NCBI RefSeq assembly: GCF_036924515.1
Contig: NZ_JAZHRR010000001.1
Span: forward strand, 5,613,001-5,677,000
Direction of reading: 5' to 3'
DNA length: 64,000 nt
DNA from: Bradyrhizobium sp. AZCC 1610
GTDB taxonomy: Bacteria; Pseudomonadota; Alphaproteobacteria; Rhizobiales; Xanthobacteraceae
How positions within the stretch are numbered: the stretch's first letter is position 1; every line of letters starts with the position of its first letter. Under the pieces are notes generated by a model, which made no database searches, was not told where the DNA came from, and worked only from the letters and a program-made list of their open reading frames with translations. The translations under genes and the position numbers were made by a program. This document shows, one piece after another, positions 34,746 through 43,063 of this stretch.

Positions 34746-36059
34746 ATGACCCGATATGCCGGCAACGTCGCGGCCATTCGCGCCCTGGTACGCGACCAGG
34801 AGGTTCACCGCGACGTCTATGTCAGCGAGGAAGTTTTCCAGCTCGAGATGGAGCACGTGTTCCCGAATAGCTGGGTCTATGTCGGCCACGACAGCCAGGT
34901 CCCTAACGCCGGTGATTATTTCGGCACCACAATCGGCACGCAGCCGGTGCTTCTCGTGCGCCATACCGACGGCAAGGTGCACGTGTTGCACAACCGTTGC
35001 CCCCACAAGGGCACGCGCATCACGTCCGAAACCTGCGGCAACACCGGAAAATTCTTCCGCTGCCCCTATCACGCCTGGAGCTTCAAGACCGACGGCTCAC
35101 TGCTCGCGATTCCCTTGAAGAAAGGCTACGAGAACACCGGCTTCGAGCAGAGCCATGCCGCGACCGGAATGGCGCCGGTGCGCCATGTCCGCAACTATCG
35201 CGGTTTCCTGTTTGCCAAGATCAACGACGGCGGCCTCGACTTCGAGGATTTCTTCGGCGAAAGCCTGTCGAGCTTCGACAACATGATCGACCGTTCGCCG
35301 GTCGGCCAGCTCAAGGTCGCCGGCGGCGTGCTGCGTTACATGCACAACTGCAACTGGAAGATGCTGGTCGAAAACCAGACCGACACCTGCCATCCGATGG
35401 TGGCGCACGAATCCTCGGCCGGGACCGTGGTCGAGGTCTGGAAGAAGGCGCCGCCCGGCACCAAAAAGCCGATGGCGGTGGAGATCATCGCCCCCTTCAT
35501 GAGCTCGTACGAGTTCTTCGAAAACATGGGTATCCGTATCTGGGACAACGGCCACGGCCACACCGGCGTGCACCACTCGATCCATTCCGACTATTCGGCG
35601 GTGCCTGGCTATTTCGAGAAGATGAAAGCCGCCTACGGCGAGGAACGCGCCAAGGCGATCCTCGACGAGAACCGGCACAACACGGTCTACTTCCCTAACA
35701 TCATGATCAAGGGACCGATCCAGTTGTTGCGGCACTTCAAGCCGATTGCGGCCAACAAGACGCTGGTTGAATCCTGGACCTTCCAACTCGTCGACGCGCC
35801 CGACATGCTGCTCGAGCGCACGCTGATGTACAATCGGCTGATCAATGCCCCGACCTCCATCGTCGGCCATGACGACCTCGAAATGTACGAGCGGGCACAG
35901 GAAGGCCTGCACTCGAACGGCAACGAATGGGTGAACCTCCAGCGCCTCTACAGCCCCGACGAAGCCGAACAGACCAATGTGGCGGTCAACGGGACCAGCG
36001 AGTGGCCGATGCGCCACCAGTTCCGGGCGTGGTCCAAGTTCATGACGATGGGGATGTGA
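34746..36059 (+). CDS. Rieske aromatic ring-hydroxylating dioxygenase alpha subunit (candidate IadD)
   Basis: 437 residues from ATG 34746 (GGAGG five bases upstream). Rieske centre: RCPHKGTRI and CPYHAWSF, i.e. CxH...CxxH, at residues ~85-107. Mononuclear iron site: ENQTDTCHPMVAH at ~208-220, with the bridging Asp and two His. The partner beta subunit and reductase are adjacent. In iad-type auxin degradation this complex oxygenates indole-3-acetate to dioxindole-3-acetate; here that is inferred from cluster content, not proven. Benzoate/anthranilate dioxygenases have the same architecture. Confidence 0.95.
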   Translation: MTRYAGNVAAIRALVRDQEVHRDVYVSEEVFQLEMEHVFPNSWVYVGHDSQVPNAGDYFGTTIGTQPVLLVRHTDGKVHVLHNRCPHKGTRITSETCGNTGKFFRCPYHAWSFKTDGSLLAIPLKKGYENTGFEQSHAATGMAPVRHVRNYRGFLFAKINDGGLDFEDFFGESLSSFDNMIDRSPVGQLKVAGGVLRYMHNCNWKMLVENQTDTCHPMVAHESSAGTVVEVWKKAPPGTKKPMAVEIIAPFMSSYEFFENMGIRIWDNGHGHTGVHHSIHSDYSAVPGYFEKMKAAYGEERAKAILDENRHNTVYFPNIMIKGPIQLLRHFKPIAANKTLVESWTFQLVDAPDMLLERTLMYNRLINAPTSIVGHDDLEMYERAQEGLHSNGNEWVNLQRLYSPDEAEQTNVAVNGTSEWPMRHQFRAWSKFMTMGM

Positions 36060-36060
36060 C

Positions 36061-36573
36061 ATGAGCATGCTCGCCGACGCCCCACTCAAGAGTGCGGTCC
36101 CGACCGACCAGGAACTGATCGACTTCGTGGTCCGCGAGGCGCGGCTGATCGACCAGCAGCGTTTCGACGAATGGCTCGACATGTACGCCGACGACGCCTT
36201 CTACTGGATGCCGCTGGAATGGAATCAAACCGATCCGCGACTGACCTGCTCGTTGATGTACGAGGACAAGCTGCTGCTCTCGATCCGGGTCGAGCGGCTC
36301 AAGGGCGCGCGGACTTTTAGCCAGAAGCCGAAGAGCCGCTGCCATCATGTGCTGCAGACGCCGCAGGTTGATTCGCGCAACACCGCCGCCAACAGCTATG
36401 TCACCTGGACGGCGATGCATTATGTCGAGACTCGCTTGGAAGAGCAGACGCTCTATGCGGCCTGGGCGACGCATCATATGAGTGTCGAAGACGGCAGGCT
36501 GAAGATAAATCTGAAGCGCGTCGACGTGATCAATTGCGATGCTGCCTTCGGCAACATCCAGCTCTTCATGTGA
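36061..36573 (+). CDS. Aromatic ring-hydroxylating dioxygenase beta subunit (candidate IadE)
   Basis: 170 residues, one base after the alpha subunit stop. Cystatin-like beta-subunit fold, with LIDQQRFDEWLDMYADDAFYW near the N-terminus and AAWATHHMSVEDGRLKI-type strands later. It is a structural partner of the alpha subunit and has no cofactor of its own. Confidence 0.94.
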   Translation: MSMLADAPLKSAVPTDQELIDFVVREARLIDQQRFDEWLDMYADDAFYWMPLEWNQTDPRLTCSLMYEDKLLLSIRVERLKGARTFSQKPKSRCHHVLQTPQVDSRNTAANSYVTWTAMHYVETRLEEQTLYAAWATHHMSVEDGRLKINLKRVDVINCDAAFGNIQLFM

Positions 36574-36579
36574 CGGAGG

Positions 36580-37314
36580 ATGAGCGTGGTCCATCACACG
36601 GCGATCGTGAGCGGCGGCAATACCGGCATCGGCGCGGCGATTGCCCGCGGCCTCCTCGCCGAGGGCTATGACGTGATTTCGCTGTCGCGGCGCAAGCCCG
36701 ACTGGAGCCATCCAAAGCTCTCCTCGCGCGAGGTCGACCTGCTCGATGCGGCCGCGACGCGGCAGGCGGCGGCGGAGATCGCCGCGAAGGTTGCGATCAC
36801 CCACGTCGTGCACAATGCCGGCGCGATCCGCGCCAAGCCGCTGGAAGAGGTCGCTGACGAGGATGTCGGCGCACTGGCCCAATTGCATTTCGGCGCCGCG
36901 ATTGCGCTGGCGCAGGCGGCGCTGCCTGGCATGAAGCAAGCTCGCTTCGGCCGCATCGTGCTGCTGTCGTCCCGCGCCGCGCTCGGGGCCGCCACGCGCA
37001 CGGTCTATTCGGCGACCAAGGCCGGCATCATCGGCATGGCGCGGACCTGGGCGCTGGAGCTTGCGCCCTTCGGCATTACCGTCAATGTCGTCGCACCCGG
37101 CCCGATCGGCGATACCGAAATGTTCGAGAGCGTGATGTCGCCGGAATCCGAACGCGCCAAAAAGCTGGCGCAGTCGATTCCGCTCGGTCGCCTCGGCAAA
37201 TCCGCCGACGTCGCGCGCGCGGTCACGTTCTTCAGTTCACCTGATGCCGACTTCATCACCGGGCAGACGCTGTATGTCTGCGGCGGAGCCAGCATCGGAT
37301 CGATTTCCATCTAG
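36580..37314 (+). CDS. Short-chain dehydrogenase/reductase
   Basis: 244 residues. Cofactor motif SGGNTGIGAAIARGL, VHNAGA, catalytic Ser in VLLSSRAALG and YSATK with the normal Lys. Six bases after the beta subunit, so part of the dioxygenase operon. It may act on a dihydrodiol or hydroxy-oxindole product such as dioxindole/isatin. Contrast with the SDR domain at 13456-14697, which lacks the catalytic Lys. Confidence 0.93.
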   Translation: MSVVHHTAIVSGGNTGIGAAIARGLLAEGYDVISLSRRKPDWSHPKLSSREVDLLDAAATRQAAAEIAAKVAITHVVHNAGAIRAKPLEEVADEDVGALAQLHFGAAIALAQAALPGMKQARFGRIVLLSSRAALGAATRTVYSATKAGIIGMARTWALELAPFGITVNVVAPGPIGDTEMFESVMSPESERAKKLAQSIPLGRLGKSADVARAVTFFSSPDADFITGQTLYVCGGASIGSISI

Positions 37315-37332
37315 CCCGGTGAGACGCCAGCC

Positions 37333-37860
37333 ATGGATGCCACAGTCAAACGAAAGGCCAGATCCCCGAAGGGCGCGCGCGGACAAGCGTTGCGGCCGGC
37401 CGAGCCGACGCACGAATCCGACGGCGCGCATCTGGAATTGCGCATCTGGCTGCGACTGCTCTCCTGCGCCACCCGGATCGAGAAGGCGCTGAACGCCCGG
37501 CTGCGCAAGGAGTTCAACACCACGCTGGCCCGCTTCGACCTGCTGGCGCAGCTCGCGCGCAAGCCTGCAGGCGCGACCATGTCCGAAGTTTCCGAACTTC
37601 TGATGGTTTCAAACGGCGCGATCACGGCGCTCGTGCAGAAGCTGGAAGCCGATGGCTTTATCCATCGCGAAGTCGATTCCGAGGACCGCCGCACCTTCCG
37701 CTTGAGCTTGTCGCAGGAAGGCGCCAAGGAATTCGGCCGGATGGCGCGCCGGCATGAGGAATGGGTGATCGCCTTGATCGGCGAACTGTCACATGTCGCG
37801 CAGTCGGATCTGCTGCAACATTTGACCCTACTCAAGCGCCGCCTCGACAAGCACTCCTGA
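37333..37860 (+). CDS. MarR-family regulator (second of two paralogues)
   Basis: 175 residues. Winged helix with DGFIHREVDSEDRRTFRLSLSQEG; N-terminal extension is basic (KRKARSPKGARGQ). Last gene of the dioxygenase operon, 18 bp after the SDR gene, so it is likely autoregulated through operator sites 4/5 upstream of the operon. Paralogue of the regulator at 7482. It converges with the dienelactone hydrolase-like gene, one base away. Confidence 0.92.
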   Translation: MDATVKRKARSPKGARGQALRPAEPTHESDGAHLELRIWLRLLSCATRIEKALNARLRKEFNTTLARFDLLAQLARKPAGATMSEVSELLMVSNGAITALVQKLEADGFIHREVDSEDRRTFRLSLSQEGAKEFGRMARRHEEWVIALIGELSHVAQSDLLQHLTLLKRRLDKHS

Positions 37861-37861
37861 C

Positions 37862-38692
37862 TTAGACCCCGGGCGAAGGCGCGAGCCTGTGTCTGAAGAA
37901 CGCCAAAATCTCATCGCGGGCCGCGATCGTCGGCTGGCCGGCCTCGTCGATCAGGTGCGCGGTGACGACGCTATGCGGGGTCGTCACGTGGCGCTCGAAG
38001 AACGGCGCAAGATCGGTATTCGCCGCGCTGTCCGGAAGCACCCGCCCGACGAAGCGGTCGCCGAGCGCTTCCGCATAGGCCGCGAAACGTTGCGCCATGC
38101 AGAACTTGTCGCCCGCGAAGCGATAGGCCATGACACTCAAATCTTCCCGCTCGAGCCGTTCTCGGACGGCCTTGATCTCGTCGGGAGCGATTTCAATGCC
38201 TGCCGGATTGTTCAGCGGCAGCGACGGCTGCGAGAGCACCGGCGCCAGCATCGATCGTTCGAGCATCATGGTCAGCGCGAAGTTTCCCGTAAAACACATG
38301 CCGATGGCACCGACGCCGGGACCGCCGCACTCGCGATGCGCAAATCGCGCCAGCGACTGGAGCCACTTCGTCACGGGACTGGATTCGTTTGACGCCAGGG
38401 CGCGAAACTCGGCGCTTACGCACGCGCGCTGAAAGATCGCAGCGCCCTCCTCCGCGCCTGGTACGGCGCCATCGCGGCCGAACAGCGACGGCATGTAGAC
38501 GGTGAAGCCGGCGTCGCGGACCCAGCGGGCAAACCGCGCGACATGCGGGCTGATGCCCGGCATCTCCGTCATCACGATGACGGCAGGCCCCGCGCCAGCC
38601 ACGTAGACGACCTTGCTGACGCCGTCGAGCGTGATGTCGCGGCGCTTGAAATCCTCGAGCGGATCATCCTGCTTCATGGATCGTTTCGGCAT
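37862..38692 (-). CDS. Dienelactone hydrolase-family protein
   Basis: 276 residues from ATG 38692 (AAGGGA upstream; GTG 38698 possible). The nucleophile elbow GAIGMCFTGN contains the Cys of dienelactone hydrolase-type enzymes, and the N-terminal Glu in VIVMTEMPGISPH corresponds to the Glu that activates that Cys. It probably opens a lactone or ester produced in aromatic degradation. It diverges from the GlxA-like regulator. Confidence 0.9.
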   Translation of the reverse strand: MPKRSMKQDDPLEDFKRRDITLDGVSKVVYVAGAGPAVIVMTEMPGISPHVARFARWVRDAGFTVYMPSLFGRDGAVPGAEEGAAIFQRACVSAEFRALASNESSPVTKWLQSLARFAHRECGGPGVGAIGMCFTGNFALTMMLERSMLAPVLSQPSLPLNNPAGIEIAPDEIKAVRERLEREDLSVMAYRFAGDKFCMAQRFAAYAEALGDRFVGRVLPDSAANTDLAPFFERHVTTPHSVVTAHLIDEAGQPTIAARDEILAFFRHRLAPSPGV

Positions 38693-38818
38693 CGGCACAA
38701 TCCCTTGTTGGTCGATGAATACTCACAGGCCGCAGCGCAGGGCCAAAGGTGCCTGCGGCCAAGGCCCCGGGGCGATGTCTTCACGGATATCGTTGCGATT
38801 TCGAGGCCCGTGGGCTAG

Positions 38819-38832
38819 TGTCAAAATTGACA
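38819..38832. promoter_or_regulatory. Inverted repeat upstream of GlxA-like regulator
   Basis: TGTCAAAATTGACA: arms TGTCAA/TTGACA around AA. A further TTGACAT lies at 38848, overlapping the regulator's start. Likely an operator or promoter of the divergent genes; autoregulation is inferred. Confidence 0.45.
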
Positions 38833-38852
38833 TTAATCGGGCTTTTTTTGAC

Positions 38853-39782
38853 ATGACCAAAGTTGCGGTTGTCGAGATCGAGGGGTGCATGGCCTCGAGC
38901 GCGGCTATCACCCACGATGTATTGGCAACCGCCAACCGGATCAGCGCTGCGAAGCGCGTTCTGCCATTCAAGGTTACGACGGTGCGTTGCGGATCCCGCC
39001 GCAGCAACGTCGATCTGCGAGGAACCGAACTCGTCATCGTCCCCGGCCTTGGAACGGCGTCGGCAGACGAACTGGACACAAAGTTGAAGAGCCCAATGTG
39101 CCGGCGCGCGGGCGACATGCTGACGCGGGCGCACGCGACCGGTGCCATGCTCGCCGCGTCCTGCGCGAGCACCTTCCTGGTGGCGGAGGCGGGCTTGCTC
39201 GACGGCCGGCGGGCGACCACGACGTGGTGGCTCGCGCCGCTGTTCCGTCAGCGCTATCCCGCAGTCGAACTGCTGACGGAGCAGATGGTCATCGCCGATT
39301 GGCCGATCGCAACCGGTGGCGCGGCCATGGCGCAGATGGACCTGATGCTTGCCGTCGTCGGTCGGTTCGCTGGACCGGGCCTGGCGAAGGCCTGCGCCAA
39401 CTATCTCCTGCTGGACGAGCGGCGCTCCCAGGCGCCATTCATGGCGATTACCTATCTGGCGAGCCAGGACCCCAGGATTGCCAAGGCCGAGAAATGGGTG
39501 CGCGACAACATCGCGCGCGACTTTGCGATCGAAGAACTGGCCGAAGCCGTCGCGCTGGCGCCGCGGACATTTGCCCGGCGAATTGCGGCGACCTGCGGCG
39601 TTTCACCGATTCAGTTCGTGCAACGCATCAGGCTGGAGACCGCGCGATTCCTGCTCGAGACCACGCGCCTGTCAGTCGAAGAGATCGCGCGGAGGATCGG
39701 ATATGCGGAGCCTTCCACGCTGCGACGGCTGATCCGGCGCGATACGAAACATCCGCCCGGACATTTCCGTCCCGCCGCCTGA
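38853..39782 (+). CDS. GlxA-family AraC-type transcriptional regulator
   Basis: 309 residues from ATG 38853. N-terminal class I glutamine amidotransferase-like (DJ-1/PfpI) domain, with ATGAMLAASCASTFLVAEAGLLDG around the pseudo-nucleophile Cys. The C-terminal AraC DNA-binding domain has two helix-turn-helix units (IEELAEAVALAPRTFARR, then SVEEIARRIGYAEPSTLRRL). GlxA-type regulators sense small metabolites. It is divergent from the dienelactone hydrolase gene, with an inverted repeat between, and converges with the ALDH gene. Confidence 0.92.
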   Translation: MTKVAVVEIEGCMASSAAITHDVLATANRISAAKRVLPFKVTTVRCGSRRSNVDLRGTELVIVPGLGTASADELDTKLKSPMCRRAGDMLTRAHATGAMLAASCASTFLVAEAGLLDGRRATTTWWLAPLFRQRYPAVELLTEQMVIADWPIATGGAAMAQMDLMLAVVGRFAGPGLAKACANYLLLDERRSQAPFMAITYLASQDPRIAKAEKWVRDNIARDFAIEELAEAVALAPRTFARRIAATCGVSPIQFVQRIRLETARFLLETTRLSVEEIARRIGYAEPSTLRRLIRRDTKHPPGHFRPAA

Positions 39783-39812
39783 GGGTCTCCCTCGCCCGCG
39801 AAACCGCCAGCC

Positions 39813-41231
39813 TCAGTAGCCGAGTATGGCCTTCACCTCGAGATATTCTTCAAATCCGAAGACCCCGAACTCTCGTCCGTTGCCGGACTGCTTGTAGCCA
39901 CCAAAGGGCAGGCTGCGGTCGAAAGGAGCACCGTTGAGATAGACGCGTCCTGCGCGGATGCGGTTGGCGACAGCGCGAGCGCGGTCAATATCCCCGGATT
40001 GCACGAAGCCCGCCAATCCGAACGGCGTGTCATTGGCGATTTCGATCGCCTCGTCCTCGGTGTCATAGCTCATGATCGACAGCACCGGGCCGAAGATTTC
40101 CTCACGTGCAATCTTCATTTGCGGCGTCACATCGCCGAAGACAGTCGGACGAACATAGTGTCCACGGTTGATATCGGCCGGCCGCCCCGTTCCGCCGGCC
40201 ACCAGCGTCGCCCCCTCATCAATGCCGGACTGGATGAGATCCTGCACTTTCTCGAACTGCGCCTGGCTCACCAGTGGCCCCATGGTGGACGCCGGATCGA
40301 GCGGGTCACCTAAGCGAATGGTGTCGACAGCCTCACGCGCAGCCGCGAATGCCGCGTCCCGCTGCGCGCGGGGGATAAGCATACGCGTGGGAGACTGGCA
40401 GTTTTGGCCGGCGTTGGTGTAGCAAGCGTGAACGCCTTCGATCACGGCGGTTTTCAGGTCGGCATCGGCAAGGATGATGTTGGCGGACTTGCCGCCCAGT
40501 TCCTGCGCGACGCGCTTGACCGTATCAGCCGCAAGCTTGGCCACTCTTACGCCGGCCGTCGTCGATCCGGTGAAAGACACCATGTCGATCTCCGGGTGGG
40601 CGGCGATCGCCTCGCCCACGGTGGGTCCACAGCCGTTGACGAGATTGAGGACGCCCGCCGGGACACCGGCGGCGTCGACGATCTCCGCCAACAACATCGC
40701 GCTGAGCGGCGCAATTTCACTGGGCTTCAGAACGACGGTGCAGCCGGTGGCGAGTGCCGGTGCGACTTTGGAGGCAACCTGGTTCAGCGGCCAGTTCCAC
40801 GGTGTGATCAGTCCGCAGACACCGATCGGTTCGCGGCGGATGATCCCGGTCCCCATCCGCTCCTCGAACTTGTAGTTCGCAAGCACGCGCGCCGCCTCCT
40901 CGAAATGAAACAGCGCAACCGTTGCCTGACGCTGGGTCGCAAACGTGATCGGCGCGCCCATCTCCAAGGTCATCATCCGCGCCAGTTCCGGCAGGCGCAC
41001 CCTGAAGCCCTCGATGATCTTCGCAAGCCAGGACAGACGCTCTTCGACATCAGTTACGGAATATGTCGCGAAAGCGCGGCGCGCTGCCTTGGCGGCTCGA
41101 TCCACGTCTAGCCTCGAGCCCAGGCTGATCTGCGCGAATGTCTCCTCCGTCGCCGGGTTGACTATTCCGATGGTTGACGGCGCGGCGGGATCCACCCAGG
41201 CGCCATCGATATAGAATTTCAATTTTTCCAT
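39813..41231 (-). CDS. NAD(P)-dependent aldehyde dehydrogenase
   Basis: 472 residues. Standard ALDH: TPWNWPLNQVASKVAPALATG, FTGSTTAGVRVA, catalytic Glu in QELGGKSANII and catalytic Cys in YTNAGQNCQSPTR, then EIFGPVLSIM. Last gene of a seven-gene minus-strand operon starting at 46933. It oxidises the aldehyde end product of that pathway; substrate unknown. Confidence 0.95.
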   Translation of the reverse strand: MEKLKFYIDGAWVDPAAPSTIGIVNPATEETFAQISLGSRLDVDRAAKAARRAFATYSVTDVEERLSWLAKIIEGFRVRLPELARMMTLEMGAPITFATQRQATVALFHFEEAARVLANYKFEERMGTGIIRREPIGVCGLITPWNWPLNQVASKVAPALATGCTVVLKPSEIAPLSAMLLAEIVDAAGVPAGVLNLVNGCGPTVGEAIAAHPEIDMVSFTGSTTAGVRVAKLAADTVKRVAQELGGKSANIILADADLKTAVIEGVHACYTNAGQNCQSPTRMLIPRAQRDAAFAAAREAVDTIRLGDPLDPASTMGPLVSQAQFEKVQDLIQSGIDEGATLVAGGTGRPADINRGHYVRPTVFGDVTPQMKIAREEIFGPVLSIMSYDTEDEAIEIANDTPFGLAGFVQSGDIDRARAVANRIRAGRVYLNGAPFDRSLPFGGYKQSGNGREFGVFGFEEYLEVKAILGY

Positions 41232-41278
41232 TGTTTCCCGTCCACGACGTTACGCCGCGCTACCGTTGCGGTGCGTTT

Positions 41279-42040
41279 CTAGAGGTGCCTGCCCTCATCC
41301 ACCGGCACCACAATTCCCGTCGAACTGGTCAGGTTGACGATGCAGGCAACCACCGCCCTTGCGACATCGTCGGGCGTGGTGACGTGGGCCAGCGGCAGTC
41401 TTTCGGCGGCTTTCTGCAGCGCTTCACGAGTTCGCCCGGCGACAAAATCCGTATCCACACCGGCCGGCGAGACCGAGAACACGCGGATTTTCGGCGCAAG
41501 TACTTTCGCGAGCGCGATCGTGAGCGCATCGACGCCCGCCTTTGCCGCCAGATAGGCCAGGCTGCTGCCCAAGCCGGTACGAGCTGCAATCGACGAAATG
41601 TTCACGATGGCTGCCCCGCTGCCGCGTTCCAGCAAGGGGCGGAAGGCGCGAACCATGGCGAACGGCCCGCGCAGATTGAGCAAAACGGTCCGGTCGAAGA
41701 TATCGTCCGTCAATCCCTGGAGATCGTTGGCAGGCACAGGGGTGGTAGCGCCTCCGCAATTGACCAGCACATCGAGCCGCCCGTACTGCTTGTCAACGGC
41801 AGCGGTGGCCTCGGAGATAGAAGCCGGATCGTCGATCGCGATCCGCATGGCGAGATGACCGCTGCCTTGCAAGCCGCCGATCACCTCTTCGGCAAGTGAG
41901 CGGCGACTGTTGTAGCCGACCACGACAGCAGAACCCATGGCGGCAAGCCGCGCCGCCGTCGCCTTGCCGATACCGCTATTGCCACCCGTGACGAGCGCGA
42001 CCTTCGGGACCGACAGCGCAGGAATTTCAATACCAGTCAT
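41279..42040 (-). CDS. Short-chain dehydrogenase/reductase
   Basis: 253 residues. VTGGNSGIGKATAARL cofactor loop, NCGG, ISSIAARTG with catalytic Ser and YLAAKAG with Tyr-xxx-Lys. Eleven bases after the Bug-type binding protein gene on the same transcript. Normal, complete SDR active site. Confidence 0.94.
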   Translation of the reverse strand: MTGIEIPALSVPKVALVTGGNSGIGKATAARLAAMGSAVVVGYNSRRSLAEEVIGGLQGSGHLAMRIAIDDPASISEATAAVDKQYGRLDVLVNCGGATTPVPANDLQGLTDDIFDRTVLLNLRGPFAMVRAFRPLLERGSGAAIVNISSIAARTGLGSSLAYLAAKAGVDALTIALAKVLAPKIRVFSVSPAGVDTDFVAGRTREALQKAAERLPLAHVTTPDDVARAVVACIVNLTSSTGIVVPVDEGRHL

Positions 42041-42051
42041 CTATGGTGGCC

Positions 42052-43020
42052 TCACATCGTGATCTTTGCAGCCTCGATCACGGGACGCCATTTGGCGCGT
42101 TCGCCGTCGATAAACGTCTTGAGGTTATCAGGAGAGCCTCCGACGCCTTGCAGCGAGTTTTGCTCGAGGATGGTCTTGCCCTTTGCACTCTTCAGAAAGG
42201 AGTTCACCGCATTGTTTACCTTACTCACGATGTCAGGCGGCGTACCGGTCGGCGCGACGATCGCGTACCACGCGGTCGCCTCGAAGCCTTTGAATCCCGC
42301 TTCCTGCACCGTCGGCACATCGGGCAGCTGCGCGACGCGCTGGCTCGTCGTCACCGCCAGCGCGCGAATCTTGCCGCTGGCCACCAGCGGCAGATAGGTC
42401 GGCATGAAATCCATGGCGACGTTGACCTGTCCGCCCAGCAGGTCCGTGATCAGCGGTGCCGAGCCACGATAAGGCACATGTGTCATCTCCGCGCCGGCAA
42501 ATTGCTGGATCAGCGCCGAGGTAATGTGCCCGAGCGTGCCGTTGCCGGGATGGCCGACATTGACCTTGCCCGGGTTCTGTTTGGCATAGGCGATCAACTC
42601 GGGAAGCGTCTTCGCCGGAAAGTCCGATGTCGCTGTAATGATCATCGGAGACTTGGCGACAAGCACGACCGGCGTGAAATCCCGCTCGGAGTCGTAAGGC
42701 AGGCCCTTGTACATGAACTTGTTGAGCGCGATCGGCGCCGGCGTCCCGAACAGCCACGTATGGCCGTCGGCCGCGGCCTTGGCGACCGCAGTCCCACCGA
42801 GATTGCCGCCCGCTCCCGCCCGGTTTTCGACGATGAACTGCTTGCCGAAGTCTTCGCTCAGCGCGTGCGCAACGGCGCGCGCAAGGGTATCAACGGCGGC
42901 GCCGGCCGGGAACGGCACGACCATGGTGACCGGACGGTTCGGCCACTCCTGCGCCACGGCGTGGTGACATGGCGAAATGGCAAGTGCGAGGCCGAGGAAG
43001 CCGAAAGAGAGCAGGCGCAT
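42052..43020 (-). CDS. Bug/TTT-family periplasmic solute-binding protein
   Basis: 322 residues from ATG 43020 (GGAGGAAAC upstream). Signal peptide to about residue 22, then QEWPNRPVTMVVPFPAGAAVDTLARAVA, the Bug family N-terminus; GAGGNLGG and VNVGHPGNGTLGH follow. These proteins bind carboxylates or aromatic acids for tripartite tricarboxylate transporters. No TctA/TctB genes are visible nearby, as is common for orphan Bug proteins. Confidence 0.94.
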   Translation of the reverse strand: MRLLSFGFLGLALAISPCHHAVAQEWPNRPVTMVVPFPAGAAVDTLARAVAHALSEDFGKQFIVENRAGAGGNLGGTAVAKAAADGHTWLFGTPAPIALNKFMYKGLPYDSERDFTPVVLVAKSPMIITATSDFPAKTLPELIAYAKQNPGKVNVGHPGNGTLGHITSALIQQFAGAEMTHVPYRGSAPLITDLLGGQVNVAMDFMPTYLPLVASGKIRALAVTTSQRVAQLPDVPTVQEAGFKGFEATAWYAIVAPTGTPPDIVSKVNNAVNSFLKSAKGKTILEQNSLQGVGGSPDNLKTFIDGERAKWRPVIEAAKITM

Positions 43021-43063
43021 GTTTCCTCCGAGTTGTGTGCGGGGCTCGCGTTCGGGCCAGCGC

